Of a stretch of DNA of 64,000 nucleotides, positions 17,693 through 27,664 are shown piece after piece. Position 1 is the first letter of the stretch, and every line of letters starts with the position of its first letter. The position numbers and the translations under genes were made by a program. The notes below the pieces were generated by a model. It saw nothing but the letters and a program-made list of their open reading frames with translations. It searched no databases and was not told the DNA's origin. Origin of the DNA: Bacillus sp. V3-13. Its GTDB lineage: Bacteria; Bacillota; Bacilli; Bacillales; Cytobacillaceae. Location: positions 57,021-121,020 of the forward strand of contig NZ_PGUZ01000005.1 in assembly GCF_002860165.1 (NCBI RefSeq), in the 5' to 3' direction.

Positions 17693-18193
17693 CTATTTGT
17701 TCCATTTTTCAAGCAAGGGGCCACTATCCCCGTAAACCGGGTCGGTTTCGGGAACAGGGACATTGCGGATTTCAGCGAGAGACTGTGCACGCAGTCCGGG
17801 ATCCCTTTCTCTCAAATTGTAGCCAGCCCCGTCCGGATAGGCCCCAACAACTTCGAAATCTTCACTGCTCTCAATCTTTTTATGGCCTGTCCCGGCCGGA
17901 AGCACAACAACATCACCGGCGTTCAACTCCAGGCGCTCCCCTTGATCGCCCCCGACAAGAATCGTTGCTTTGCCAGTTTTCACGCCCAATACCTCATGCG
18001 CGTTGCTATGGTAATGATGGTAATCGTAAACGCCACCTGTCCAGCTGCCCGACCAATTATGACGGTTGAAAGTAGCTTCAATCCCATTCGGGTTATCACG
18101 GAAAATGCCCTCATACACAATAACAGGCAGCTCCGGGTTATTTGGAATTTCTCCATCGTCCTTCAGTATGAATGATCTTACTTGTGTTTGCAT
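17693..18193 (-). CDS. YjlB-like cupin-domain protein
   Basis: 166 residues, a single small beta-barrel. The first cupin motif is visible in YHHYHSNAHEVLGV, with His and Glu metal ligands, and the second in LPAGTGHKKI. Length and the DYHHYHSNAHEV stretch match the YjlB family of Bacillus. Such proteins bind a divalent metal; no reaction is established that I can name. RBS AAGGAG lies before the ATG. Monocistronic as far as can be seen. Confidence 0.85.
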   Translation of the reverse strand: MQTQVRSFILKDDGEIPNNPELPVIVYEGIFRDNPNGIEATFNRHNWSGSWTGGVYDYHHYHSNAHEVLGVKTGKATILVGGDQGERLELNAGDVVVLPAGTGHKKIESSEDFEVVGAYPDGAGYNLRERDPGLRAQSLAEIRNVPVPETDPVYGDSGPLLEKWNK

Positions 18194-18285
18194 ATGATCT
18201 TCTCCTTTCTACTGAAAAATTGCTGTCAGTCACTGATCCAATCACGTTAATATTAATCAACAGCCGTGAATGGGCTTTATCAACC

Positions 18286-19128
18286 TTACAGATCGCTTGC
18301 ATTAAAGGTGTCTCCTCCGTCTATACTCCCAGATTCGAACCCTTTATAAAACCAGCGCTTCCTCTGTTCGGAAGTGCCATGCGTGAAGCTCTCGGGTACA
18401 ACATAGCCCTGAGACTGTTTTTGGATGCTGTCATCACCAACAGCGCTTGCTGCATTCAAAGCCTCGTCAAGGTCACCCTCCTCCAGTAAATCCATTCCCT
18501 GCGCATGATGGGCCCAAACACCGGCATAATAGTCTGCCTGCAACTCAAAGCGCACTTGATACTTATTGAACTCTGTTTCACTGAGTTTCTGGCGAAGCGG
18601 CATAATCTCCTCAGTCGTTCCGAGAAGCGTCTGCACGTGGTGTCCCACTTCATGAGCAATCACATAGGCCATCGCAAAATCCCCGGGAGCCTCAAATCTT
18701 TGTTGAAGTTCATCATAGAAGCTCAGATCGATGTATAGCTTTCGGTCACCCGGACAATAAAATGGTCCGACCGATGAACCAGCCGCCCCGCAGGCGGACT
18801 GTACGCTGTCCGTATACAAGACAAGGGTCGGTTTCTCGTAAACCATGCCCTGCTGCTTGAATATTTCTGTCCATACTTCCTCTGTATCCGCGAGAACGAC
18901 AGATACGAAATCCGCAAGCTCTTTCTCCTGTTCCGTTTCCTCGTAAGGGGTGGTTATGTCTGAACCTGTCATCCCCATATTGTTCAATATCGCTCCGGGA
19001 TCACCACCCAGCAGAGTCACGATCAAGAGGATGACAATGCCGCCGATACCGCCTCCGACAAGCGTTTTTCCTCCCATGCCTCTTCGGTCTTCAACGTTTG
19101 AGCTTCCTCTTCTGCCTTTCCATCGCAT
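18286..19128 (-). CDS. YpfJ-family putative neutral zinc metallopeptidase, membrane-anchored
   Basis: 280 residues from the ATG at 19126-19128, 5 nt after GAGGAG; an upstream open stretch of 21 codons has no RBS. The N-terminus RWKGRRGSSNVEDRRG and the membrane segment (LVGGGIGGIVILLIVTLLGG) are typical of the family. The catalytic motif is IAHEVGHHVQ (HExxH), and the conserved QADYYAGVWAHH and CAAGSSVGPFYCPGD segments are present. The protease domain should be extracytoplasmic. The substrate is unknown. Confidence 0.88.
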   Translation of the reverse strand: MRWKGRRGSSNVEDRRGMGGKTLVGGGIGGIVILLIVTLLGGDPGAILNNMGMTGSDITTPYEETEQEKELADFVSVVLADTEEVWTEIFKQQGMVYEKPTLVLYTDSVQSACGAAGSSVGPFYCPGDRKLYIDLSFYDELQQRFEAPGDFAMAYVIAHEVGHHVQTLLGTTEEIMPLRQKLSETEFNKYQVRFELQADYYAGVWAHHAQGMDLLEEGDLDEALNAASAVGDDSIQKQSQGYVVPESFTHGTSEQRKRWFYKGFESGSIDGGDTFNASDL

Positions 19129-19220
19129 ATTGCTCCTCTCCTGTCCGTACGTGAAGTAAACTGAATGATTAGTTATTAGAGTTATACCCAAGATTAATAG
19201 ATTTATTTATATTCTTTTTA

Positions 19221-19254
19221 AAAAGAAGGCCCATCACAGAAAAGAGTGACGGGC
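19221..19254 (-). terminator. Terminator of the FAD oxidoreductase gene
   Basis: Nine-bp stem (GCCCGTCAC and GTGATGGGC on the minus strand, one G-U pair), followed by CTTCTTTTTA. Confidence 0.72.
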
Positions 19255-19336
19255 ACGATAAAAAATTAAAATATCTTCACCAGACAGTGGAAGCATCGTC
19301 TTTACAGCGAATTTTTAATAAATGGCATTGTCTTTA

Positions 19337-20452
19337 TCAGCCAATAGCCCCTGCCACATCATAAAGCGCGAGGTCTATATCGACCGATTCTCCGAGGGCC
19401 AATTTGGCAAGCTGGGAACCAAGAAACGGTCCAACCGTTAATCCTGAAGCTCCCAGTCCGTTTGCAAGAAGAAGGCCTTTGTAACCAGGCACTTCTCCGA
19501 TAATCGGCAGAAAGTTCGGTGTGAAGGGTCGAAACCCGACACGCGCTTCAACGAACGTACCGTCAGTTAACCCCGGTGCCACAGCTAAACCTTTATCCAG
19601 GACCTCATGTAAGCCCCCTGCGGTTACACGGAGATCAAATTGCTTATCGTCTTCATGTGTGGCCCCAACCACCACACGACCTTCATCAAACGCGAGAATA
19701 TATTGATTATTCGGAGGCATCACGACTGGCCACGCGCCTGTTTGGCTGTCTTCGAGCCGAAGATGAACAATTTGAGCTTTTTGCGCGGTCAGCTGCAGGT
19801 TAAGGCCGAGAGGTGCTAAAAGCTGATCCGCCCATGCTCCTGCTGTGACAATGACGCATTCCGCCTCATAGCGCTTATCTTCAACCTTTACGCTTGTCAC
19901 TAAGCTACCTGTATGCTCCAGTTGGGCCGAACCGTGTATAAACTTGGCGCCTTGCTTTTTCGCCGCATTTACAAGAGCTTGCCGCAATGCACGTCCGTCG
20001 ACGCGCGCCGCGCCGCTAATATAAACAGATCTGTAATCATTGGATAAAGGCGGGAACATGGATGATGTTTCCCCCGCTGTCAGTTGACGAATATCGCCAA
20101 TTTCAGGGGCATCTTCACGCCTGTTGGCCGCTCTCTCCTCCATCTTTTCGAGCTTGCCGGCATCCGTACCCAGACTAATCGCTCCGACTTGCTTGTACCC
20201 CGTTTTCGTTTCTCCTTCCTGTTCAAGCTGCGCAATAAGAGATGAATAATATGCCGCACCAGCTTTCGCGAGCGCATACCACGCCTTGTTGCGCCGCTGG
20301 GTCAACCATGGACAAATGATGCCGGCAGCTGCATCTGTCGCCTGTCCAGGATCGTGCCGGTCCACTATGGTCACGTTTCCCCCTGCTTTCGCTAAATGAT
20401 ACGCTGTCGACGCACCCAAAATCCCCGCACCAATTACAATAAATTCTTTCAT
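19337..20452 (-). CDS. FAD-dependent amine/amino-acid oxidoreductase (DAO family)
   Basis: 371 residues. The N-terminal dinucleotide motif is FIVIGAGILGASTAYHLAKA, ending in the acidic residue of TIVDRHDPG. Other DAO-family landmarks are AAAGIICPWLTQRR, VVTAGAWADQLL and, near the end, GFRPFTPNFLPIIGEVPG and ANGLGASGLTVGP. It resembles B. subtilis YurR and other small-subunit DAO proteins (D-amino acid, glycine or proline oxidoreductases); the substrate cannot be fixed. RBS GAGGAG lies before the ATG. Stands alone on the minus strand. Confidence 0.88.
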   Translation of the reverse strand: MKEFIVIGAGILGASTAYHLAKAGGNVTIVDRHDPGQATDAAAGIICPWLTQRRNKAWYALAKAGAAYYSSLIAQLEQEGETKTGYKQVGAISLGTDAGKLEKMEERAANRREDAPEIGDIRQLTAGETSSMFPPLSNDYRSVYISGAARVDGRALRQALVNAAKKQGAKFIHGSAQLEHTGSLVTSVKVEDKRYEAECVIVTAGAWADQLLAPLGLNLQLTAQKAQIVHLRLEDSQTGAWPVVMPPNNQYILAFDEGRVVVGATHEDDKQFDLRVTAGGLHEVLDKGLAVAPGLTDGTFVEARVGFRPFTPNFLPIIGEVPGYKGLLLANGLGASGLTVGPFLGSQLAKLALGESVDIDLALYDVAGAIG

Positions 20453-20532
20453 TTAAGCTCCTCGTTCAAGTATTTTTATGAATTTATTTTACAGAAGAGG
20501 GAGATGAAACTCAAAGCGAGTGTTATCATACA

Positions 20533-20563
20533 GAAAAAAAGAGCATGGGAAACACCCATGCTC
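20533..20563 (-). terminator. Terminator of htpG
   Basis: Perfect 9-bp stem GAGCATGGG/CCCATGCTC followed on the minus strand by TTTTTTTCTG. Confidence 0.92.
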
Positions 20564-20569
20564 ACGTTT

Positions 20570-22450
20570 CTATACCATTATTTTGCAAATATCATTAGTA
20601 AACTCTACCGGATCATTGATTGGCAATCCTTCAATCAGAAGTGCCTGATTGTACAGTAAATTTGTGTATAAATTCAATTTCTCTTTATCATTCTCAAATG
20701 CATCTTTTAATGAGTTGAATACCTCATGATTCGGATTAATCTCCAACACTTTTTCCGCCTTTATATTTTGGTTATCAGGCATTGCATTCAATATTTTTTC
20801 CATTTCAATCGTCACTTCACCATCAGTGGATAAACATACTGGATGGGACCTCAATCTTTTTGATACCCTGACATCCTTCACTTTGCCGGATAAAATATTT
20901 TTCATGCAGTCAAAGAGGTCTTTGTTTTCATTGTCTTCCGAGCTGGCATTATCTTGGTTTTCTTCTGTTTCAATCCCTAAGTCCCCGCTTGATACTGATT
21001 TAAATTCTTTATCCTTATAGTTCATTAACATTTTGATTGCAAACTCATCAATATCCTCGGTGAAGTATAGTATTTCATATCCCTTTTCAGAAACCAGCTC
21101 TGTCTGTGGAAGCTTTTCAATTCGTTCATACGATTCCCCGGAAGCATAATAAATATATTTTTGGTCCTCCGGCATTCTCGAAACATATTCATCCAAAGTG
21201 ACCAGCTTCTTCTCTTTCGATGAGTAAAACATTAACAAGTCCTGCAAATCTTCTTTATTGGCGCCAAAATCACTGTATACCCCATATTTTAACTGCCGGC
21301 CAAATGATTTATAAAATTCTTCATACTTGTCTCTATCATTCTTCAATAAACTTTGCAGTTCGCTTTTGATTTTCTTGTTGATATTTTTGGCGATCAGCTT
21401 CAATTGCCGGTCCTGCTGCAGCATTTCCCTCGATATGTTAAGCGATAAATCTTCGGAATCCACCATTCCTTTCACAAAGCTAAAATAGTCAGGAAGCAAG
21501 TCGCCGCACTTGCTCATGATCAACACTCCGTTCGAATATAACTCCAGACCCTTTTCATATTCCTTGGAGTAGTAGTCAAACGGGATTTTTTCCGGGATAT
21601 ATAATATGGCATTATATCTGACGGCGCCATCGACATTGATATGGATGTGCTTGATCGGCTTATCAAAACCGTAATGTTTTTCCATATAAAAATTTTCATA
21701 GTCTTCAGGAGTAAGCTCATTTTTATTCTTTCTCCAAATCGGAACCATGCTGTTGATAATCTGTTCTTCCTGATAATCTTCGTATTCGTTTTCGCTTCCT
21801 TCTTTAAGCCTCCGCCCGGTAACATCCATTTTAATTGGGTATCGGATGAAATCAGAATATTTTTTGATGATCTGTTTTAATTGGTATTCGTCTAAATACT
21901 GATCATATTTCTCTTCTTCTGTGTTCTCTTTGATTTTTAGAATAATTTCTGTACCAACAGACTCTTTTTCATATGGTATGATTGTGTATCCATCTGCCCC
22001 TTTTGATTCCCACTTGTAAGCTTCATCGCTGCCTAAAGCCTTGCTGATGACAGTAACCACATCAGCGACCATGAAAGCTGCATAGAACCCAACACCGAAT
22101 TGGCCAATGATATTATGCCCATCTTTCGCTTCGTTTTCATTTTTAAATGCCAAAGAGCCACTCCTGGCAATGGTTCCAAGGTTGCTCTCGAGCTCTTCTT
22201 TCGTCATTCCGATACCAGTATCTATGATTTTCAGCGTTCTATCTGCTTTGTCTGGCACGACTTTTATGTAATAGCTGTCTTTATTAAAAGTTAAAGAATC
22301 ATCGGTTAAGGCTTTGTAATAGATTTTATCGATTGCATCACTGGCATTGGAAATTAACTCTCTTAAAAATACCTCCCGCTGAGAATAAATGGAGTTAATC
22401 ATCATTTCCAATAGTCTTTTAGATTCTGCTTTAAACTGCTTTTTTGCCAT
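20570..22450 (-). CDS. htpG: Molecular chaperone HtpG (Hsp90)
   Basis: 626 residues from the ATG at 22448-22450, 7 nt after AAAGGAG; the ORF opens 18 codons earlier, across the RBS. The GHKL ATPase domain shows [14 protein letters not shown] (the Glu and Asn of motif I), [11 protein letters not shown], and [13 protein letters not shown]. The middle and dimerisation domains follow at the normal length. It is a cytosolic ATP-dependent protein chaperone. Its promoter carries a CIRCE operator, so HrcA should repress it, unlike B. subtilis, where htpG is independent of HrcA. Confidence 0.97.
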   Translation of the reverse strand: MAKKQFKAESKRLLEMMINSIYSQREVFLRELISNASDAIDKIYYKALTDDSLTFNKDSYYIKVVPDKADRTLKIIDTGIGMTKEELESNLGTIARSGSLAFKNENEAKDGHNIIGQFGVGFYAAFMVADVVTVISKALGSDEAYKWESKGADGYTIIPYEKESVGTEIILKIKENTEEEKYDQYLDEYQLKQIIKKYSDFIRYPIKMDVTGRRLKEGSENEYEDYQEEQIINSMVPIWRKNKNELTPEDYENFYMEKHYGFDKPIKHIHINVDGAVRYNAILYIPEKIPFDYYSKEYEKGLELYSNGVLIMSKCGDLLPDYFSFVKGMVDSEDLSLNISREMLQQDRQLKLIAKNINKKIKSELQSLLKNDRDKYEEFYKSFGRQLKYGVYSDFGANKEDLQDLLMFYSSKEKKLVTLDEYVSRMPEDQKYIYYASGESYERIEKLPQTELVSEKGYEILYFTEDIDEFAIKMLMNYKDKEFKSVSSGDLGIETEENQDNASSEDNENKDLFDCMKNILSGKVKDVRVSKRLRSHPVCLSTDGEVTIEMEKILNAMPDNQNIKAEKVLEINPNHEVFNSLKDAFENDKEKLNLYTNLLYNQALLIEGLPINDPVEFTNDICKIMV

Positions 22451-22508
22451 TAAAGTTTCTCCTTTCATTCGAACGTTATGTGAGTTGCAATCCCGGATAT
22501 TCATATTA

Positions 22509-22535
22509 TTAGCACTCTATCTAATCGAGTGCTAA
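22509..22535 (-). promoter_or_regulatory. CIRCE operator (HrcA binding site), perfect match
   Basis: TTAGCACTC, 9-nt spacer, GAGTGCTAA: an exact copy of the consensus inverted repeat. It sits immediately downstream of the predicted htpG transcription start and 58 nt before the ATG. Divergent hsp20 starts 137 nt away on the other side. Confidence 0.95.
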
Positions 22536-22543
22536 TCACTAAT

Positions 22544-22572
22544 TAAATATCATACACTGCAGCTTCTGTCAA
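22544..22572 (-). promoter_or_regulatory. SigA promoter of htpG
   Basis: On the minus strand TTGACA (22567-22572), 17-bp spacer, TATTTA (22544-22549). Transcription would start near 22537, so the CIRCE element covers the first transcribed bases. Confidence 0.75.
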
Positions 22573-22671
22573 ATATGTAGTCGTCTTTTTCGGAGTTTCG
22601 CTATTTATGAATAACAACAAATTATTTAGATAAAATAATCCTGTTAAACTTCACTTACAGGAGGTAATTAC

Positions 22672-23115
22672 ATGTCATTGATCCCTTATGAACCATTTCG
22701 CCATCTTGAAAACGTCAGAAGAGAATTAGACCGCTTCTTCACAGCTGATTTTCCAACAACAAGAACTGGATTTGGCCAAAACTTTGGCACACCAAGTATT
22801 GATATTCATGAAACGGAAAACGAAATTGTAGCCACTTGTGATATTCCCGGCTTGGAAAAGAAGGAAGATGTCAATATCAACATTGACAATAACATGCTTA
22901 CGATTAGCGGGACTGTTAACAGAGTGAATGAGTTAAAAGAAGAAAATATGCACAGAAGAGAACGTTTTGTTGGCCGTTTTCAACGTTCAGTTACCTTGCC
23001 AAGCCGCGTTTCTGAAGACGGTGTGCGAGCAACATATAGAAATGGAGTTCTGGAAATCCATATGCCAAAGCTGCAAGCTGATAACAGGAGAAGAATTGAT
23101 GTTGAGTTTCATTAA
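22672..23115 (+). CDS. Small heat-shock protein, Hsp20/alpha-crystallin family
   Basis: 147 residues. The alpha-crystallin domain starts at PSIDIHETENEIVATCDIPG and shows the LEKKEDVNINI loop, the ERFVGRFQRSVTLP core, and the near-C-terminal YRNGVLEIHMPK (the GVL motif). Holdase chaperone that binds unfolding proteins without ATP. RBS AGGAGG lies 8 nt before the ATG. It is divergent from htpG, with a shared intergenic region containing CIRCE, so joint heat control is possible but not shown. Confidence 0.94.
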   Translation: MSLIPYEPFRHLENVRRELDRFFTADFPTTRTGFGQNFGTPSIDIHETENEIVATCDIPGLEKKEDVNINIDNNMLTISGTVNRVNELKEENMHRRERFVGRFQRSVTLPSRVSEDGVRATYRNGVLEIHMPKLQADNRRRIDVEFH

Positions 23116-23142
23116 TATGGTTAGTGGGTTGGTTACTTCTTA

Positions 23143-23181
23143 AAAGAATCCTTATCCTAATTGGGTAAGGATTCTTTCATT
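23143..23181 (+). terminator. Terminator of hsp20
   Basis: Fifteen-bp stem (AAAGAATCCTTATCC with its partner at 23163-23177, one G-U pair) followed by a T-rich run. Confidence 0.85.
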
Positions 23182-23206
23182 TTATTTGCGTAACTGATAA
23201 AAACGA

Positions 23207-23447
23207 CTATTCTACAATCTTAAGTTCAGTACCCAATTCAATTAAAGGAATTTGTTTATTTTCTAAGTACAAGGTGCCAGGTAAGTCCGGAGTTGTCGAA
23301 CCATCAAAACGCAAAGTAATGTGCCCTAAAGTGGTTAGGTTTTTTTGGACAATATCTCCAACAGACGTGATATCAAACTTTTCATTATTGAATCTAATAG
23401 TCTATTGCCACTTTCTCTTCTAAATCAAGCCAAGAACTATTCAACAC
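23207..23447 (-). pseudogene. Remnant of a small gene with frameshift, unknown family
   Basis: A good RBS (AAGGAGG) precedes GTG/TTG near 23444-23447, giving LNSSWLDLEEKVAIDY and then a stop. One frame over, the reading continues RFNNEKFDITSVGDIVQ, LGHITLRFDGSTTPDLPG, TLYLENKQIPLIELGTELK to the TAG at 23207. The two parts together make about 78 residues with coding-like composition. Probably a frameshifted small gene; no family recognised. Confidence 0.45.
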
Positions 23448-23601
23448 CAATTCCTCCTTATCCTGTGTTATGTGAAGCGTTTTCAAATTATGGTTTCAGT
23501 ATAAGAAGTTTTAAGTAACAGATTAATACACAATTTTTCATTGAAATTGAAAAGGGTGGCATTATTTATATTTGGCCCATATAGACCTTAATTTTTTGAA
23601 T

Positions 23602-23658
23602 AAAAAAAGTGCCATCCCATTCCGTTTAATACATGGTAGGGGATAGGCACTTTTTTTA
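23602..23658. terminator. Bidirectional terminator
   Basis: AAAAAAAGTGCC paired with GGCACTTTTTTT, with a further partial pairing inside (ATCCC with GGGAT). T-tracts on both strands. Confidence 0.75.
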
Positions 23659-23675
23659 TAGTTCCTTGTAACCTG

Positions 23676-23873
23676 TTAAACAAATTTAACTTGACACTTA
23701 CATTCTTTTATTTCATTCAAAAACCAATCCTTTAAAAGAATACTGCGTATCCCGTTGATACATTTTTGTCCTTGATTTCTCAGTTCAAAGTAACAAGAAT
23801 AAATAAAATAGCCAGTACCTACATCTAAGTAGGGATTGCTGAACGAACTCGCCACAGAATTTTTTGCGTTACA
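23676..23873 (-). pseudogene. Possible open-frame remnant, unknown
   Basis: An open minus-strand frame of 65 codons reads NPYLDVGTGYFIYSCYF, NGIRSILLKDWFLNEIK and ends KCQVKFV. It has no start codon or RBS and its composition is only weakly coding-like. It may be the end of a lost gene. The rest of 23874-24082 shows no features except the RBS of the next gene. Confidence 0.25.
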
Positions 23874-24082
23874 TCAAGCCCCTGAATAACTCTCTGAAAA
23901 AATAGCGAAAAAAAAACTCTGGACTTACACTTGAGGATCATAATAAGAAATTGAATGGCGATGACGGTTTCACTTGTCAATAAAACGAATGATCCCTTGC
24001 CCGATCATTTCAATGAATTACATAATGGCGGCCTATTCGCATAAATATATGATTACCGATCTTCATAACGTAGGAGGTAAAC

Positions 24083-25152
24083 ATGTCAAAACCAGCCGAT
24101 CCATTTGTAAAACCCTATCTAATTACTCGCAGTTTAAAGCCGGAAAATCAAGAAACGCCCATTCATTTCATCAAAGAAGATACGATGGATAACCAAACTT
24201 TCTTTAGGCGAAATCATTTTGCATATACATCGCTTACTTACTCTAATTATTGGCTTGCTATAAATGGTTTAGTCGATGCACCAAGTTTATTTTCCTTGCA
24301 GGATATTATGAAACTGCCTTCGAAAAAGATTAAAGTCGTCCTCGAATGTGCTGGAAACAAACGCAGTTTATTTGAGCCTGAAGTGTTTGGGGAGCAATGG
24401 GGTAAAGGTGCGATCAGCCAAGGACACTGGAAGGGCGTTTCCTTAAGAACACTACTTGAAATAACAGGAGTAAGAGAGGGTGCAACCGAGGTTGTTGTGG
24501 AAGGCTATGATTATGGAGAACGAAAAGATTTAGATAATGTTTATTCTTTTACACGAAGTCTGCCAATAGACAAAGCGCTGCATCCCGACACGATTATTGC
24601 TTATGAATATAATAATCAACCAATTCCATTTAAGCACGGCTACCCATTAAGGTTAATTGTTCCGCAATGGTATGCCATGGCCTCAGTAAAGTGGATTAAA
24701 CAGATTAGCATCATTAATTCTAAATTTATCGGTCCTTTTCAAACCATTGATTATGTATATTATCCAAATAAGCAAAACGATGCAGGTGCTTTTCCTGTAA
24801 CAAATATTAATGTAAATTCTACTATACAAAACCCGTTAAATTTGGAAATTCTTAATACCGGAACACACTTAATCAGGGGCATTGCCTGGACCGGTATGAG
24901 CTTCATTACAAAGGTAGAGATCAGTTTTGATAACGGGAGAACGTGGCTGGATACTACATTGAAAAAGCAAAGAAGCGAAGGATATCACTGGGTTTCATGG
25001 TCATATGAATGGTCCGTTACTGAAAAGGCGAATATACCATTATGACAAAAGCTACAGATTCATATAATAGAACCCAACCAACAAGCCCTTTTTGGAATAG
25101 TAAAGGGTATGGGTATAACGCAATAGATAAAATTAGCGTAAAAATCGAATAG
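24083..25152 (+). pseudogene. Sulfite-oxidase-like molybdopterin oxidoreductase, frameshifted near the C-terminus
   Basis: The main frame gives 320 residues. The molybdenum-ligand Cys is in VVLECAGNKRS (Cys89), with GAISQGHWKGVSLR, KHGYPLRLIVPQWYAMASVK and a C-terminal dimerisation domain (EISFDNGRTWLDT). At 25023-25026 the frame shifts. With one more A in that A-run it would continue EKGEYTIMTKATDSYNRTQP, then FWNSKGYGYNAIDKISVKIE, the family's normal ending, to TAG at 25152. The gene thus loses about 39 residues of its C-terminal domain, or the A-run is miscounted. RBS AGGAGG lies before the ATG. No signal peptide is visible. Confidence 0.85.
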
Positions 25153-25212
25153 TTCTTTGCAAGGTGTAACGAGTTCCTATCTAAATGCCGGAACAACCTT
25201 CTACTGAAAATG

Positions 25213-25242
25213 AACAAGCAGGATTCAAAAATCCTGCTTGTT
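25213..25242. terminator. Convergent terminator (oxidoreductase / alpha-galactosidase)
   Basis: Thirteen-bp perfect stem AACAAGCAGGATT with AATCCTGCTTGTT around a short A-rich loop; T-rich flank on the plus strand. Confidence 0.82.
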
Positions 25243-25296
25243 TCTTGAGCGAGACGCGTAAAAGCTAATCTTACAATCATCTCATCAAAATACCCT

Positions 25297-27540
25297 TTAA
25301 ATTACTTGTTCCTCTGTACTTTTTAAATAGAAAACATGTGATTGGAAGTCGCCACCGCGCTTAGCCGTTTTGCTGTTGACACCGTTAAACTCTGTTGGAA
25401 GTTTAAGACCAATCGCCATCAGTTCATCGCCATAATATAACTGATTACTTCCGATTACCTCATAGATTTTTGTTTCATCTAATCCACTGAGACGTAATGT
25501 TTGATGCTTTGGTGAGTTTGGTGTTGCCAGAACCTTATACCAACCAACAAGTGCCTCTGAATGGTCAGGACTAACTACCATCCACGCAGTTTCATTTTCG
25601 GAAAAGGGACTTAAAAGGCGATAAAAATGGCCATCACGAATCAAGCGTCTGTGCATTTTATAGAAAGCAACTTGCGCTTTAATATCCCGCCGTTCTTCTT
25701 CTGTTAACTTTAAGGGGTCTAATTCATATCCAAATGTTCCGAAGTAAGCAGTATTAGCCCGCGTTGATAACGGTGTAGTACGCAATGTTTGGTGATTAGG
25801 AACAGCCGAAACATGGGATCCCATGCTATACAATGGGTAGGCAAAGGATGTTCCATATTGAATCTTTAACCTTTCTACGGCATCCGTGTCATCACTTGTC
25901 CAAGCTTGCGGTGCGTAGTACATCATTCCTGGATCAAATCGTCCCCCGCCTCCGGCACAAGACTCAAACAAAACATGTGGGAACTCACTCGCCAAACGTT
26001 CATACAGGCTATATACTCCCAAGATATAGCGATGAAAAAATTCCCCCTGCTGATTTGGGCCTAATTTTTCGGAGAAAGCTTCGGTAATATTCCGATTCAT
26101 ATCCCACTTAATATAAGATAAACCTGTCCGCTTAATGATATCGGACATTTTTTCATAAATATAATCAACAATTTCAGGTCTCGAAAAATCCAGGACGAGT
26201 TGATTACGCCCCAGTGTATAATGTTGACCCGGCATACCAACTGCCCAATCTGGATGCTCCTTAAATAAATCGCTCTTCGGGCTAATCATCTCAGGCTCAA
26301 ACCAAAGACCAAATTTCATTCCGAGATTCGAAATCTTATTGGCCAAGCTTTCCAAACCATTCGGAAGTTTATTTAAATCTACATGCCAATCACCGAGTGA
26401 GGAGGTATCATCATTCCTTTTCCCAAACCAACCATCATCAAGGACAAACAATTCAATTCCTAATTCACTTGCTGATTTTGCAATGTTAACGAGTTTTTCT
26501 TCATTGAAATCAAAGTAGGTTGCTTCCCAGTTATTAATCAAAATTGGGCGTTCTTTCTTCTTCCATTGACCAGGGATCAAATGCTCACGATAAAGATTAT
26601 GAAAAGCCTGGCTCATCCCATTTAAGCCTTTATCGGAATAGACCATCACCACCTCTGGTGTTTGAAAAGACTCCTGTGGCATTAAACTCCATAGAAAGCC
26701 AAACGGATGAATTCCAACAGTAAGTCTTGCTATATCGTAATGATCAACTTCTACTTGCATGATAAAATTACTGCTATAAACAAAATTAAAGCCATATACT
26801 TCACCCATATGTTCAGTTGTGTGAGGTCTCTTTAACGCCAAAAACGGATTATGATGGTGAGAGCTTGCACCGCGCAGGCTTGAAATCGATTGAATTCCTG
26901 CTTCAAGTCTCCTCTCCTTGACATTCCGCTCCCTCGACCAAGTCCCTGCTAGATGGACAAACATAAAATCCTTATCTGGAAGATCGATAGATGCTCCCAT
27001 CAATCTATCAATAACCAATTTCTCTGTACCGTGGTATTTTAAGGAAGCACTTCTGGTTATAACTGGTTTGTCTTGAAAAATAGTATAATTTAAGATTAAT
27101 TCCGCTTGAAGGTATTGATCTCTTAAGATGATTTGGAGGGTATTAGCTTCATGATTTTCTTCTGTGTAGGTAGCCGGGAGCCTTTCAAGACGCGGCTTTC
27201 CTTCTAGTATCCGAAAAGATTCATATTTGAAATCAGCAACATGGTTATCGCTATGTTTACTCACTCTGACCGCGGGTTCCCGGAAATCAGAATTTCCGTA
27301 TGCAGGGTATTCTTGACGCAATGTTTCCAAACTAAACGCAGGATCATCCTCATAGACATGGCAACTAGCTGCTGTTGGTACATCATACGTCTGCAAATGA
27401 GAAAAATCTAATCTGTGACGTAAAGCCTTCCCATAATAAAGATGGCCTAACTGACCGTTTTTCATCACATGAAAAATATAACTCACTTGACCATTTGTTA
27501 AATGGAACTGCTTGCTCTCCTGGTTAATATGAATAAGCAT
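25297..27540 (-). CDS. Alpha-galactosidase, GH36
   Basis: 747 residues, the normal size of tetrameric GH36 enzymes. The N-terminal beta-sandwich leads into the (beta/alpha)8 barrel with VLDDGWFGKRNDD, KFGLWFEPEMI, the nucleophile Asp in YIKWDMNRN and the acid/base Asp in WTSDDTDAVERL; CAGGGGRFD is also typical. It releases terminal alpha-1,6-galactose from melibiose or raffinose-type sugars. No signal peptide, so cytoplasmic. It is the last gene of the galactoside operon, 124 nt after lacZ. Confidence 0.96.
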   Translation of the reverse strand: MLIHINQESKQFHLTNGQVSYIFHVMKNGQLGHLYYGKALRHRLDFSHLQTYDVPTAASCHVYEDDPAFSLETLRQEYPAYGNSDFREPAVRVSKHSDNHVADFKYESFRILEGKPRLERLPATYTEENHEANTLQIILRDQYLQAELILNYTIFQDKPVITRSASLKYHGTEKLVIDRLMGASIDLPDKDFMFVHLAGTWSRERNVKERRLEAGIQSISSLRGASSHHHNPFLALKRPHTTEHMGEVYGFNFVYSSNFIMQVEVDHYDIARLTVGIHPFGFLWSLMPQESFQTPEVVMVYSDKGLNGMSQAFHNLYREHLIPGQWKKKERPILINNWEATYFDFNEEKLVNIAKSASELGIELFVLDDGWFGKRNDDTSSLGDWHVDLNKLPNGLESLANKISNLGMKFGLWFEPEMISPKSDLFKEHPDWAVGMPGQHYTLGRNQLVLDFSRPEIVDYIYEKMSDIIKRTGLSYIKWDMNRNITEAFSEKLGPNQQGEFFHRYILGVYSLYERLASEFPHVLFESCAGGGGRFDPGMMYYAPQAWTSDDTDAVERLKIQYGTSFAYPLYSMGSHVSAVPNHQTLRTTPLSTRANTAYFGTFGYELDPLKLTEEERRDIKAQVAFYKMHRRLIRDGHFYRLLSPFSENETAWMVVSPDHSEALVGWYKVLATPNSPKHQTLRLSGLDETKIYEVIGSNQLYYGDELMAIGLKLPTEFNGVNSKTAKRGGDFQSHVFYLKSTEEQVI

Positions 27541-27584
27541 ATTTTTCTCCTTATCCTAAATAGGTTTGTGATACCATGTAACAT

Positions 27585-27616
27585 AGTAAAGAGCCCGTGC
27601 AGCCAGACTCTTTACT
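27585..27616 (-). repeat. Hairpin between lacZ and alpha-galactosidase genes
   Basis: Nine-bp perfect stem (AGTAAAGAG with CTCTTTACT) and 14-nt loop, without a following T-tract. More likely an mRNA processing or stability element than a terminator. Confidence 0.5.
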
Positions 27617-27664
27617 TATAAATATACAAGCCAATGCTTCTTATTTTGAAGGTTAGTATCCTAT

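Noticed and set aside
23178..24082. Possible RNA gene or riboswitch in the long gap after hsp20
   Set aside because: The only structures are two ordinary terminators and two broken coding remnants; no riboswitch core motif was recognised.
25017..25280. 87-codon minus-strand ORF resembling one at 47452-47748
   Set aside because: The resemblance (SILTLILSIALY) arises because both are antisense to copies of the sulfite-oxidase gene tail.
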